A DNA stretch of 64,000 bases. It comes from Formicarius rufipectus (taxonomy: Eukaryota; Chordata; Aves; Passeriformes; Formicariidae). Under the pieces are notes generated by a model. It was given only the letters and a program-made list of their open reading frames with translations, was not told the origin of the DNA and ran no database searches. Positions 12,164 through 23,803 of the stretch are shown piece by piece. Location of the stretch: NCBI GenBank assembly GCA_013399695.1, contig VXAU01003168.1:1-64000 (forward strand), in the 5' to 3' direction. The first letter of the stretch is position 1. Each line of letters begins with the position of its first letter. The position numbers and the translations under genes are program-made.

Positions 12164-13095
12164 TTTATTCACAAGTAGCAGCACCACATTCACTATTTAT
12201 ACTAAAATATATTTTTGCCGTTAATGCTATTTTTAAAGAACATATGGTTTGGATATATTAAAGTTTATGGAACTGGGCTCTATCCAGTAGTGTCTTTTTT
12301 TACTACCAGGCTGTAATAAATTCCTCACAGGTTAGAAAGTAATCCAAGGAACAGAACTGTATTGGAATAGTAGGTCTTATTGTAATTTTTTTTTCTAAAA
12401 AAATCAGAGATAGTTCTGTCCCACTCCGAGCATTCATCCATCACACTTCATTAATGCTACCAAGCCCTATTTTTAGCATTTCTATAGAGTTAAGAAATGA
12501 ATGTATCCATTTGGGCTGCAGAAAGAAGAAACTTCCTCTAAGCATGTTTTTGCTTTCAATGCAAAAATCTTGTCTCAGTGGGACAAGCAAAGCCTGGCTG
12601 TGCTGTTGGAAAATGTTGTCGATTAAGCTAGAAATCTCCATGGATAATTGTAAAATTTTCACTGTAATGTAAAAGGGGGTCTTGCAAAACTGACCAAATA
12701 AAAAAAAAAGAAACCTTCTTAAAGAATGAAGATGTCGTTTTCTAAACCTTTCTATAGCAAATGCTTCTTGTGCTTATAAAACTACTTCTTAAAATTGATG
12801 CCTTGCATCAAAACAATGCCCTGTCCCACTGCATCAAAAAAGGGAGCTGGAGCAAAAGGGAGACAAAGTCAGAATAAAAAGAGGAGCTGGAGGAAGAGTT
12901 TGTCGCCTCATATGAAATAGATGAATGAGGATGAAATGTTGCAATGTGTTAGCTTTCAAAAAGCTGTATTTCAAACACTAGCTGCTTCATCTCTAAGGAG
13001 AGCACTCAACAGCATTGCAAAAATAGCTGATGAATAAGAAAAAGGTGATAGGAAATGAGCATCATTCCCTTCCTTTCTTATCCCCTGTATTTTTT
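12164..13095 (-). other. AGT: AGT 3'UTR (extent inferred)
   Basis: Non-coding sequence follows the AGT stop on the minus strand. The nearest canonical poly(A) hexamer I find is AATAAA read on the minus strand at 12164-12169. This would give a 3'UTR of roughly 930 nt. A non-canonical signal nearer the stop cannot be excluded. Confidence 0.4.
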
Positions 13096-13287
13096 TTAAG
13101 CCCCATGCAAAGGGTTTGTTACTCTGCCAAGGAAAAGCATTGCCCTTGACTTCTTTTCAAAAACAGCAAAAAGGAATGGCTTGTTCAGTGTTACATCCAG
13201 GTACACCCCATCTTCCTTCTGTGCTGCAGAGTCTTCTGGCCAATCCGTTCCTTCACTGGTCAGTTTGAAAAAGACTTGATTTACTAC
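13096..13287 (-). CDS. AGT: AGT last coding exon
   Basis: The acceptor is ccttacag on the minus strand, ending at 13288. It encodes 63 residues and the stop (TAA at 13098-13096). It starts VVNQVFFKLTSEGTDWPEDS and ends LFLGRVTNPLHGA, matching human VLNSIFFEL through FLGRVANPL. The frame is bounded by stop codons close by and was found by reading the minus strand directly. Confidence 0.93.
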   Translation of the reverse strand, partial: VVNQVFFKLTSEGTDWPEDSAAQKEDGVYLDVTLNKPFLFAVFEKKSRAMLFLGRVTNPLHGA

Positions 13288-16200
13288 CTGTAAGGCAAAA
13301 CATACAAGTAACTCAAGTCATCAAAGCATGATAGTGAAGAGACAAGTAGGAGTTTGAGTGAATTATAAAATGCATGAGGTAATTGATAACTTAGATCATC
13401 TGTGAGCAGCATATGACACTCCATAGGTGTTTAAAAAAGATGCTGGTGCACTTGTTCCATAACATGTGAAAAAGCTGTACAATTTCTTGTACACTTGTAT
13501 GTAATCCAACTGCCCTTGTTTAACCCCAGCTGGCAGCTAAGTACCACACAGCTGCTCACTCATTCCTCCTGAAAAAACAGTGTTATCAACACTGTTCTCA
13601 TACTAAATCCAAAACATAGTACTGTATCAGGTACTAAGTACAAAATTAGTTCCCAGCCAAAACCAGGACCCCTTGAAGGCTCTGACAGAACTTGCAAGGG
13701 TGGGGCACTTTCTAAAGTAAATAAAAGTAAAGGCACTCAAATTATACTTCTGGAATGTAATATGCCCTATTCCTATGAATTAAGTTCTCCCTTCTTCCCC
13801 TTGATACTTGAACTTTGGAACCTTCTTCAGGTGCAGCTGTGGGCTGCGTGGACTTCTGTGTTTGTGATTTCTGTGAGCAGTCCCTAAGTGATGGAGGATT
13901 ATCCTCAATAGCCCAGTAGCTGCAGCCTCTACTGCGTGCTCCAGCTGTTTGAACTTGAAGTGGTATCGAAAGCTGTCTAATTTGTACGTACACACTCAGA
14001 TCTTGAACATGCTATGTTTGCTGTAGTGATACACTTTAAATATTGCTGCTGATAAATTAAGGAATATCCACATCTTTCAGTCATATTGCTAGTCCCCTAC
14101 TAAACATCTCCCCCACATGGCTCTGATTGCTTTGTTCTAGATAAACTTATTGAGTTCGTGAGACTAAAACTGTGCAGAAAGCATGCTCTTTTTAATGCCA
14201 GTGGTATGTACTATACCTTTCCAAGTGTTAGATTGCTGCTGCTTATTTTACTGAAATCTGCCCCCTTCCCCAGAAGTGCAGGCAGTTCCATATCTGCAAG
14301 AAGCGCCTGTAGATCAGAGCTGTCTTCTATTGCTAATTCCGGCAGCATTAATTTAATTTCTCTGCAGAAAAGAGAGGGAGAGAGAGAGGAAAGTGAGTGC
14401 TTGTTCTCCACTGTGAAAGCATGGTGTTTGGGCAGTCCTAGGGAATGTGAAAACAGCTGGAAGAAGTGCTTGATATGTGGGGATAAACACTAGTGAGTGC
14501 CTTATTACTGTCTCCAAGTGTGAACTCACCCTGGCTTCACCCCTGGTTACGCTATTAAACGCCAGATCATACCACTTCATGGGGCAGCTTTGCAGAGGTG
14601 CTTGCTCATTTCCTTGAAATATGCCCAGCTAAAAGGCTGATTCCACCTAAGTTGAGCTTCCTTGAAGTGAGGACTTGCAGGGCGTTCTCTTTGTACCTGG
14701 TAGTGAACTCTCCCTGGCTGGATGCAACCCCAGTCAGTGAGCAGGCAGGCCTATGTGGGGGACCCCAATCCCACTCATGCCTACCTTGGGGACAGCTGCT
14801 GAAGCCAGGCTGAGGACTGCCCCGTCAGCTCGGACTCCACGTGCTCCAGGTCGCTGCCATTGACGGGCTGCAGCAGCACCAGCAGTGCCGTCGTGCTGAT
14901 GGGGACCTCCACCACAGAAAAAGTCCCGCTGGCATCAGTTTTGTACTTGAATGTTCCCGTGATAGACAACATAGGGACCAGGACATTTGTGTTTGAATCC
15001 ACCCAGAACTCTTGAGGCTCTTTGAGCTTGAAGGCCTGCTTAGCATTCACTGAAAAACAGACCGAGAAAGAAGAAATTGGTTTTTCTTTTTCTTCCCTCC
15101 TCCCCTCTGCCCCTTAGCTGGCATATATGTTTGTTTAAAAACAAAATGCTGTGCATTAGAGAAGGACTGTGTGTATAAAATCACATTCAACTACTGTAAA
15201 CAAATGTATCCTCCCTTTAACATGCCTTCTGGTAGCATCACAACGTACTATGGCCAAAGCTGCTGTATTTCTACTGGCTTTGTGGCCTTCCCTGGGCACA
15301 GTGCTTCTGCTTGCTTGGTTGCCTGCGTCCTCACAGGCTACCACATGGCCCCTGGGTGGTTCACAGGCCTGTGCAGAGGGTCTGCTTGATTTCCTCTCCA
15401 TCCCTCAAGCAGTAGTGATGGCATGTTTTGGAGCACATCCATCAGGGCCAGACCTAGCTACAGGAACACCCTCAGGCAGCCCAGTGGACCTGGGAGAGGG
15501 AAGACAACAAAAATTTTCTGCCTGAGGTCTCACCCCTCATGATTTCACAAACCAGTGGGGAAGGTTGTAACCATAACACCAAAGTGTTGGTTGAGCCAAG
15601 GAGGTTAAAAAGGACATACTTGAACACTTGCTAAGCCTTAACGTAAATTTCTTTCCCAGTTCATGAGTACGGGAAGCCTTGCTCACAGCTCTTGCTGCTT
15701 CTACACAGCTTTGCATATCCACATGTTATCTGCTTATTGACATAGATCCGTGCTGCTGCCCAGTTAGGTAGATAATCCTGTTAGCATTAAAGAAACTCCT
15801 GATGTCAGTGAGGAGGCAAAAGTCAGAAATCACAAAATTGTTTGGTGGAATTAGGGAATCAGGAAAACAGATGTATATTTTGTAGTAAAGAAAGGAACTC
15901 CTTACATTAAAGTAATTAATGTTGCTATATTCATTAAAATAGGAACTGGTCTAGCTGTATTGTTACCTAATCTATTCTCCAATAAATCCAGATAAATGTG
16001 GGATGCTAACATAGTTAATATGAAGTAAGTGGTTTTGCATAGGAACACTTGCCTCTTAAATGAGGTTCCATTAAAAGAACATTCAGACCCTTTTACCTAA
16101 TCTAACTTCACCAATAGAAGCAGTGGGTAGGACATGCAGAAGGTGTAAGCAAAACAAAGAATAAGGAAGTAGACTTGTTCACCTGTAATTGCTTTTAAAC

Positions 16201-19200
16201 AATCCTGGGAAAATATTGCAAAATTTCACAGCTCTACTACTGACTTTGGGATTGAGTCCATTAACATTGTGCCAGTTATGAACAAGGCTAATCAGTACCC
16301 CTGTTTGAAATGGCTCCCTGCTAGGTGAGGGTCTGGACATCTGCACCCTCAAAGGTATAACTGGGTGCATACTGGGTGCTCTAAAAGGTGTTAAGAGTCT
16401 TAATATTGCCATTTCCTTCTGCAGAAGGTGATAGCTGACACACCAGAAGAAATGGCTTCTTGCAGTGAGATTTCTTGCATCAGGACATCAAAGAAACCTC
16501 GGGTTTGGGCAACCATTTGGCAACCACACTGGAGCAGGAAAGAAATCTGTGTCTACAATACAAGGAAGATAAATGAAGTGAAAAGGGCTGTCAGTCACAG
16601 AGCAAAGATGTCGACAGGCAGGGGAAAGGAGCACTTTGCAGTATTGACTTGGGAAGTACAGGAAAGAAACATTGGACCTCTCTGCTTCAGGTGCTGATCT
16701 CCATATTCTGTAATACAGACTGTAATACAGGTTTTATGCTTCCCTGACAAACCTAATGAGAGGATGACTTTCAGTGGAAAGTTATGGTTTTTACTTATAA
16801 GAAAAAAAAAAATAGCAAACACACATCTCAACAAATTTCTAGTTAAAATTGAAGTTGTTGAGGATTATCTGTTAAAGGGAGTTTAACCAGGAGAAGGTAG
16901 AGGTGCTTAAGATTATGAAGTTCCACAGTGTTATTTTTATACACTGCTTTGTAATTATTTGGCCACTAAAAGAAAAAAACAAACAAACAAAACAACTTAA
17001 CACAAAGTCTATCAGTGAAACTTGCGCCTGATGTTCTTTATTGGATTCTAAATGGCAGGCCCTGCTCAGCAGCACATCTACACATGTGAAAATAACTGTG
17101 TGGAACTGAACAAAAAATAAGACCACTGGCACATTTACCTGTTGTCTTGTATGGATTTCTATCACTTTATCAGTGCTATGATTATTAATAACATCTCAGG
17201 AGCATATATAATGTGCTTCAGAGGAAAAAAAAACCCCATAGTTTTTGTTTTCTGCAGCTATTATAGGGACAGATGCTGAGCATCATCTGCCATGGTTGTG
17301 CCTTAACAACCAAATGGCAAAGCAAATTCTGAAGTCATCTCCCATGTTTATTAGGAGAGAGTTGCTTACCTAATTCATTTGTTCTTGAGCAAATTTTCTC
17401 CACCCCACATGTGGAGACTATACATCTCATGTGGACCCTTCTCAGAGAGAGGAGGCAGTAGAGATGAGCCAATGACTCAGACCCTTGAGCGTGTGTTCCT
17501 GAGCTAATAAAAACTGCAAGTTTCCAACACAGAAGAAGACAAAAAAATAGTTCTGCTAAAAGAAAACTCTGATCTTATGACCATGTCCATGTCTGTAACA
17601 CAAGAATTATTTTTGCAATATCATCACTATGCTAGATGTTACAATGAAGACAAAGCTGATGTTCACTACTCCCTGAGGAGTTTGGATCAAATAATGACGG
17701 CACCCACGAATAGCGAAGAAAAGCTGATGTCCAGTTTAGAGGTGGGAAGATGAAGGCACAAAAAGATTTCAAGGGCACCACAACTCCACCTTTAGCAACA
17801 GAGGCCCACTTAGAAACTTAGGGCTCATCTCAAGTTCTCTGAAATACTCTCACAGGTAAGAAAGCTGTCTAAAGTGTGTGGTCTCTGGCACTGCATTCAG
17901 TCATACGGATGTTGGAAAGCAGCTGCACTCAGAAGAGAAAGCTCAGTTGTGGTACAGGGGGATTTCTGGGACAGCAGCACAGAATGACCCTAATTAACTG
18001 AGATTGCCTTGTTTCTTCTAGATTTGTATGTGCTCCCTTGCTTCCGTAACTGATAGCTTGTTTGGTTCCTTCCTGTGCTGGATGTTGCCTCCAGACTTCT
18101 ATATTTAGTAGCCATTAGAGAAGTTATGTCCATTATAGTTTTTAGCCTTTCTTGTATCTGCACCTCTGGCCTACTACCCCCAAAATACAGATTCTGGTGA
18201 AAAGTATTTCTTTGGCTTCCTTTAAAGTTTCTTCCTGATAATTTTTGCTGCAGACGTCTCATGACTTTTAGTTCCTCTGCAGTCAGAAATGCAGCGCAAT
18301 CCGCTCTCATGCACCTTCCCACTCCTTTCCTAATCCTTAACTTCCTGGACAAGGAAAATTCTTCAAGGCCGTCTCCCTCCACCTCCTTCCCATTGCCCTT
18401 GCTGGCTTGTGGCACAGTCCAGGCAGGACCCCCAGCACAGTGGTAAGCAGCAGTGGTCCAGCCTTTCATCTGAGCCCTTCCCTTTCACCGCTGGCCAGGT
18501 ATGACCTTGCCTTCCTCCCAGCAGCAGGGCCACTGCCTGTCCTTCACCCAGTCTGCTCCCAAAATGAGCAGTGCTGCCTCATACCTGCCAAGTGGACATC
18601 CACTGCAAACAGCAAGTCTGCTGATGGATCGATGGCTGTCAGTAAGCACTTGCTTTGGCCCTTGCTTTTGGCCTCCACAAAGGCACTTATTTGTTTTGCT
18701 GCCTCACTTGGATTTGTAAAGTCAACAGCTCGGGCATAGAAAGCATCAGCGGAGTGGAGCAAGTCCTGCACGAACTGTTCAAACAGAGGTATTCCAGGGG
18801 CAGAGAACAGGCAGAGTGCCTTGGAAAAGAACAGCTCCTCGTCCCTGCTCTTCACAAGGCTTTCAATTGTCCTCAGGCTGGAAAGGAAATTTCTTCCAAC
18901 TGCCCTGGAAGTGCAGTCAGGGTTTCCAGAGGGGGGAACAAGTCCCAGCAAACCCTGCAAATCAAGTGCCGTTTGGTTTGAGGCGCCCACGTAGAAAGAC
19001 ACCAAGGAGCTGTAAAGACTGGTTGGGGACAGGAGCACGTTTTTGCCGGGCTGTGCTTTACGCAGTATGCTGTAAAACCTCACTCCCAGGACGTACACCA
19101 AGTCCTTCATGTAGCCTAGCTCCTCCTTCCCCGAGACATTTAGACTTGGAGCTTCTAACTTGTCCTTGTCATTCAGGTCTTCTTCGTAGGTAGGGGTGGT

Positions 19201-19380
19201 TTGGGACTCAATGGAGACAGGGACAATAGTTTTTGTCTTTCCCTCCTGAACCAATTCTTCCAGCTTGTCACAGTCACTCTCGTTGAAAGAAAACAAGTTG
19301 AAAGGGTGGACGTAGACCCTGTCGCAAGTCACCACAGTAAGGCAAGCCAACAAACAGAGAAGATCTGCTACCAGATTCAT
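13096..19380 (-). CDS. AGT: AGT, angiotensinogen (serpin A8), complete coding region
   Basis: Angiotensinogen is the liver-secreted, non-inhibitory serpin that renin cuts to release angiotensin I. Coding exons in transcript order are 19380-18585, 15049-14785, 14361-14217 and 13287-13096 (796, 265, 145 and 192 nt). They join in frame to 465 codons plus TAA. Residues 1-19 form a signal peptide (a leucine-rich core ending VVTC). Residues 20-29 are the decapeptide DRVYVHPFNL, then Phe30. Cys37 and Cys156 match the human redox disulfide pair (mature Cys18 and Cys138). N-glycosylation sequons include NES (33), NVS (81) and NQT (135). The serpin body carries EPQEFWVD, LSPREIKLMLPEL and the C-terminal FLFAVFEKKS...FLGRVTNPL. 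The ATG is the first in the exon and directly precedes the signal core. The human protein is 476 or 485 residues depending on start. No frameshift is seen. Confidence 0.97.
13288..14216 (-). other. AGT: AGT last intron
   Basis: This is a 929 bp GT-AG intron. Open frames of 71 and 83 codons at 13742-13995 look like chance and do not continue the serpin; the true last exon starts at 13287. Confidence 0.85.
14217..14361 (-). CDS. AGT: AGT third coding exon
   Basis: This exon is 145 nt. The acceptor is ttttctgcag, with a CT-rich tract formed by the GA repeat at 14371-14390, and the donor is GTATAG. It reads EIKLMLPELAIEDSSDLQAL and ends in SSSNLTLGK. The Asn-Leu-Thr is a possible sequon. Confidence 0.94.
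14218..14784 (-). other. AGT: AGT intron between second and third coding exons (14362-14784)
   Basis: This 423 bp GT-AG intron ends at 14362; the lower coordinate of this entry overlaps the third coding exon. It contains the GA/CT run beside the acceptor. Nothing else is recognised. Confidence 0.6.
14371..14390. repeat. GA-rich simple repeat at the AGT third-exon acceptor
   Basis: On the plus strand this is AGAGAGGGAGAGAGAGAGGA. On the minus strand it provides the CT-rich polypyrimidine tract directly before the ttttctgcag acceptor, so length changes here could affect AGT splicing. Confidence 0.8.
14785..15049 (-). CDS. AGT: AGT second coding exon
   Basis: The acceptor is ttttcag, read on the minus strand just above 15049, and the donor is GTAG at 14784-14781. 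It reads VNAKQAFKLKEPQEFWVDSN, then VPMLSITGTF, and ends in WLQQLSPR with the Arg codon split. This matches the human segment around EPQEFWVDNSTSV. Confidence 0.95.
16971..16995. repeat. A-rich AAAC simple repeat
   Basis: Tandem AAAC units follow a run of A within the AGT intron. Confidence 0.75.
17990..18469 (-). other. Unassigned 159-codon open frame inside an AGT intron
   Basis: This open frame lies on the same strand as AGT, starting about 115 bases past the donor of the first coding exon. It is rich in Arg, Lys and Ser (for example EELKVMRRLQQKLSGRNF) and unlike the serpin. The family is not recognised. It could be chance openness in a locally GC-richer stretch, a decayed repeat, or an alternative exon. 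Nothing supports expression. Confidence 0.2.
18585..19380 (-). CDS. AGT: AGT first coding exon (signal peptide, angiotensin I, N-terminal serpin half)
   Basis: This large exon encodes residues 1-265 plus one base. The ATG is at 19378-19380 and the donor GTAT is at 18584-18581 on the minus strand. It holds the signal peptide, the hormone, both redox cysteines and serpin helix segments such as NVLLSPTSLYSSLVSFYVGA. It ends in FAVDVHLA. The size resembles the large exon 2 of human AGT. Confidence 0.96.
19294..19323 (-). other. AGT: Angiotensin I decapeptide, [Val5, Asn9] form
   Basis: Codons 20-29 read DRVYVHPFNL. Residues 1-8 give [Val5]-angiotensin II. Renin would cut between Leu29 and Phe30, and ACE between Phe8 and Asn9 of the peptide. 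Chicken angiotensin I, as I recall, has Ser at position 9 and human has His. Confidence 0.95.
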
Positions 19381-19407
19381 GTTGGTAAATTGCCTCCACA
19401 GTACCTG
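19381..19407 (-). other. AGT: AGT 5'UTR part within the first coding exon
   Basis: On the minus strand, a pyrimidine-rich tract ends in cttacag just above 19407, followed by about 27 nt before the ATG. This is a normal acceptor, so a separate non-coding first exon must lie upstream, as in mammals. A second AG three bases on (cttacagcag) makes the exact edge uncertain. Confidence 0.7.
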
Positions 19408-20241
19408 CTGTAAGAAAAAGGGAGGAGGAAAGAAGACTGATCAACCTGTTTTAAGTACAGTTTATCTAAATCACAGGATGATATGTTGGTGTTAATTTGG
19501 AGTTACAAAGGTGAGAATTTCGGTATTTAATGGGGGCTGGTCTGATGTCATGCTCTGAAAACCCCAGAATGAGAGGGACACCAGTTCCAACGGCAGCAGG
19601 TGGGGAAATGCTAAGCACAGATGTGCCTCCGTTACCCACTGCAGTACCCCAACAATTTAGCGTGGGAAGCAATATGGTTGTGCAAGCTGGTTAGGCCTGC
19701 AAACTAGAGCATGCTAGTTCTGCAAAACATTATAATAATGCAACAACATTTACTCTTTGGGACCTGGTCAGAGCTATCTCTGCAAGCTGCCGCACTGAGT
19801 CTTGCTGACGCATGGACAGGTTAAGCCATTTGCCTACTGTTATGCAGGTAGTGAGTTTGGAAACCAGTTCTCTTAAAGTCCAAACATAGAACAACCCTGC
19901 TTTGTTGTCTAGTCAGCAAAATACTTGGCACTAGTAGATCATGTGTTGTTTTCATAGCCCAGTGCAAACATTCATTCTAGCTTCTAGGCAAACACAGTCC
20001 AGGCTCACTTATACAATGTGCTAAATACTGAAACCATTTTCATATCACCTTCTATATCCAAATACAGAGTTAGAAGGGATAGGCTGAGTTTTACTCTGCT
20101 GCATAGTCAGTCTTCTTCTGCAGTAAAAGAGCACCTGCTGCTCTTGTTTTTCCTGAGAAGTAGAGATTTTTACTGTATGTGGATGTCACTAGTGTTTTGG
20201 TACAAAGGATCTAGTGCATATTGGGAATGAGAAAGTGAAGG

Positions 20242-20268
20242 GCACACATATACACACACATATATATA
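20242..20268. repeat. CA/TA simple repeat
   Basis: A short run of CACATATACACACACATATATATA is visible as alternating purine-pyrimidine dinucleotides. Confidence 0.85.
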
Positions 20269-20888
20269 CCCACTGACAAATTTTACATTTTTTGAATTCT
20301 CACTTTTTGTCTACCCGGTTTTTTGATAACTAATAGTTCTGCAGTACCTTTCTTGGATTTATAGGATATGAGTTTGAATTTGTATATTTGAAATCCAAAT
20401 ATGTTGAAAATTATGGATCTATAATATTTATCATTGGCCAAAATGCTGTTGCTCAGAGTTGTACTTTTATTCCTCTTGTAATTTCTTGTTCATTGTGTCT
20501 CTTTTCACCCTTTTCCGCCCTTTCCAAGTTCTGCAGAGCTCACTGGATGGGCAAAATGCTATCAGCCTTGTCAGCACCCAAGCTCTGCTCTCTGCTTGCT
20601 TTCTCCAAGACATTTCAAGTTGCGCCAGTCTGTCAGATATTGTAATTATGGTAGCCTTTTGAGAGACCACAGAGCAATGTCTGTTGCACCAGCACTTTAA
20701 ATTACACAGGGTGGAAGTGCTTGGGTTTAAATGCAGCCATTCAAGACCTGGTACCTTTCCAGACTGATTTAAAATGTATAAACAGGTAAATTTCCCTGAG
20801 GTGTCCCCAAGCATTTCATGACTAATAATACTCCAGTCTGCAGTATCACCACTCTCTTGCACCACCAAAAACTGAGCTGTGCAGATGC

Positions 20889-20896
20889 TTTATAAC
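20889..20896 (-). promoter_or_regulatory. AGT: Candidate AGT TATA box (tentative)
   Basis: Read on the minus strand, TTATAAAG lies about 1.5 kb upstream of the first coding exon. AGT has a TATA promoter and a short non-coding exon 1 in mammals, so such an element is expected somewhere here. A start near 20860 would fit. Other AT-rich sites exist, including the TA/CA repeat near 20260, so this is only one candidate. Confidence 0.2.
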
Positions 20897-23784
20897 CGGA
20901 CATACCATGCTAAGTATGTCTGCCTGCTCATGTGCACATCTACATTCCCAGGCTGTAAATTCTTCTAATGGCTTGATTTGCAAAGGAAGTTTCTGCTGCT
21001 GTGATGTCTAAGTGTCTTCCTAGAGAGTGCCTGGATGTCAGACCTGAAACTCTTTGCTCCCCAGAGGCATGCAGGCGAGGACCTGCTGTAGATCTCTGGC
21101 CCCATGACTTCACCCAAGGATTGTTCTACCCCACTATCTCCCATCTCATCCTCTAAATGATTATATGGGCAGCACAGTTGTGCTAGTCTTCCCTCTGCTT
21201 CCTGTCCCCTCTTTGTCTCCCCAGAACCACTGGTAGGGTAACATGGGACAGCTCAGGAAAAGAAACCCAAAAGCCACAAATTAGAACCACTACCCTTGGC
21301 ACACTGTTCCCTCCATCATACAATCCTTCTGAGGCATTTCTTAGTCTTTCCTGCGGCAGAGAGGGTGACACTGTGCCACCCAGGCAGGCTGTGCCATTAT
21401 GTGCCATTGGTGCCCAGCAGTTACTTCTCTGTGGCTGCCAGAGCCCCCAGTTCAGCTCTTTTCTCATGAGCGGAAGCAAGAGGAGCAGTTCTCACTGCCA
21501 GCACTTAACCTAAGCCCCATCTATGGAAAGCCTGCACAGTTTATCTCCCTAAAGACCGCCCTGAGCCGTTCAGAAAAGCATTCAAAGGAAACACAGTAAG
21601 AGTGCTTACTTGTCTCTGTGCTGCTGTGTGTCACCCTTCCGTTGCCCCTCCAACACTGTTACCCCTCAGGTGAGCTCCCCACGGTACCTCTTCCCCCTGG
21701 GATGGCGTGATTGCAGGTGGATTTATGACCTTTCTACCAAAGGGCCCTTTCTACATGTCTGCAGCAGCATTGCGCAAGGCAACTTTGCATCACATGCTGG
21801 GGGGCTGAAAAAAGTTAGCTCAGGCCAGGCAGGGCCCAATGAAACCTGAGCCCAGCTGCATAGAAAGTTCCAGGGACACATACACAACCTTTAGCCAGAC
21901 ACAGGACACCTGTGTAGCCTGCAGTTACACATTTACTAAGACAGACACAGGCTTTTTACTATGCAGAATAACTGATTACAGGAGCTGGAAACAGCTCATT
22001 TTTTGCCAGACTGTAAGGAATGAAGATTTCTTCATATGTGTAGTTGTTGTACAGTTGGACCAGATTTTTGTCTTCTCAGATAAATCACCTTTAATCTCTA
22101 CCTTGCAGCCTGGGTACGCATAAGTGTGTGAGGCGTGTATGTTATTGCAGAGTAAAGTGATTAAACTCTCAATTTTTATCCTTTTTTTCCCTCTTGATCT
22201 GACTGGAGTGCCAAAGGTTTGTTCTTTTTCCTCTTCAAAACAAAATGTGTTGGAAAGAAGATAAAAGCCAGATGGATAAGGTTGCCAGAGTTGGATCACA
22301 GAGATTTCATCCCTCTCAGTCTCAGCCTCCCAAATCCTATATGGCAAAAGGGGTGGGATTTGGAGATCTCTCTGCTACTTTTGAAACTATCTTCCAATTT
22401 TGGTGTGCCCCTTTTTCCTCTTCAAGCAAATCAACAGTGAACTGTAAGAGAGGGTGAGAGTGCACCTGGGCAGTTGGAGCTGGTGGAGACAGGAATAGCT
22501 GAGTCCTGCCAGCCCAAGGGCTGCCAGCCAGGTGCCCAGTGCCAAAGAGATGGGAAATTTCAGTCTCTGCAGTCCCGCTTTTCATGTAAATAAACTGATT
22601 ATATTTGCTCTAATGAGGTCTGAAAGCAGTCCTGAGCTCAGGCTTGTACGACATGCTACCATGCACTGAAAGCTTGAACAAACAACTTCAAATATTCGAG
22701 GTGTTTTGTCTTCTTGCTGCCTGAGCATCTGAGTCAAGGAAGGTTCTGGCCACAGAACAGTCACTGAGCATTTGCACCATCTCCAGACAGGTATAAAATG
22801 CATGCAGCTACAGATGCAGGCCATGGGAGAAGTAGTTCCTCCATGAAAAATGCATTTTGTTCAGTTAAATGCTAAGAGAACAAGAGAGGTTTCAGGTCGC
22901 AATCTTCCTTCTTTCCTCCCTCCCCTGGAGTCCTTCCTGTAAGCACTTTACAGGAGGCAACTGGTCCCTTAGAGGCCAGTGGAGGTGTGGGTGGGGTGTG
23001 AGCACAGGCAAAATCTGTATCTCCAGCACTACTCCCTACGCATTAGGCATCAGCAGCGTACACAGATGGCCAGACCACACTGTGCCTGCGAGCTATAGCT
23101 GGTCTGCTGTGTCCTTGTAGATGAGGCTTGAACACAGGGAAAAAGAAAACCTAACCCGATATTGAGGACACACAAATGAAGGCTGTTTCAGTGAAGGGCA
23201 CTTTGTGTTCTATAAAACACTTAAAAGTATTCTTATTAAAAAGAATTACTGGTTTTGGCTAGTAAGCTATAAGTGATGCTAATAACATATAGTACAGCTT
23301 CCAGACTTACATGTTTCTCTGGACAATAAACATTGGAAGAGGAAATCACAATACCCACAGCCACTGTATTTTTTTTTTCCTTAAATGGTTATGCCTCTGT
23401 GCTGTAGCACCCAGAGAGCAATACTGTTTGGGTATCTCATACTTCTAGCTCCCCTGCAGGTCACAACCAAGCTCTGCTGCAGCTGGTGGTCTCCCTTTGC
23501 TATAGGTAGCAGCCCTAACCCAGGCATCCCAGGCTGCAGGGAATGCTGCCCTGAAGAAGAGGGGGAGCAGGAAGCACCTGAACAATAACTCCAGCATGGT
23601 GGTCTGGTGGCTCTGTCACATAAAACAAAGTTCAGTTTAGTTGAACCTTCTCAGGGTTTTCAGCCAAGTTGACCTTTGTGTCTCTTTTGGTATTTGCATA
23701 CTCAGTTCTAATGCTTTCTGTCAATAAAAAAATTGTCAATGCCTATGAGGAGCACAGAAGTGTTATCTTCCCCACTCCTCCCTG

Positions 23785-23803
23785 CACCACCACCACCACC
23801 ACC
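23785..23803. repeat. (CAC)n trinucleotide repeat
   Basis: Six tandem CAC/CCA units sit in an otherwise C-rich stretch. They could be length-variable. Confidence 0.85.

Larger units (their letters stand above)
15050..18584 (-). other. AGT: AGT intron between first and second coding exons
   Basis: This is a 3.5 kb GT-AG intron. It has an A-rich run with AAAC units at 16971-16995. It also contains a minus-strand open frame of 159 codons at 17990-18469, listed separately. Confidence 0.85.

Noticed and set aside
13742..13995. Minus-strand frames of 71 and 83 codons as a possible last AGT exon
   Set aside because: They do not read serpin sequence. The real last exon (VVNQVFF... FLGRVTNP) is at 13096-13287 with proper splice sites and phase.
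20242..20268. TATATATA in the CA/TA repeat as the AGT TATA box
   Set aside because: It is part of a simple repeat, so the match carries little weight.
20467..20868. 133-codon minus-strand open frame beginning near the candidate AGT TATA box
   Set aside because: No family match, and AGT translation clearly starts in the later exon with a signal peptide.
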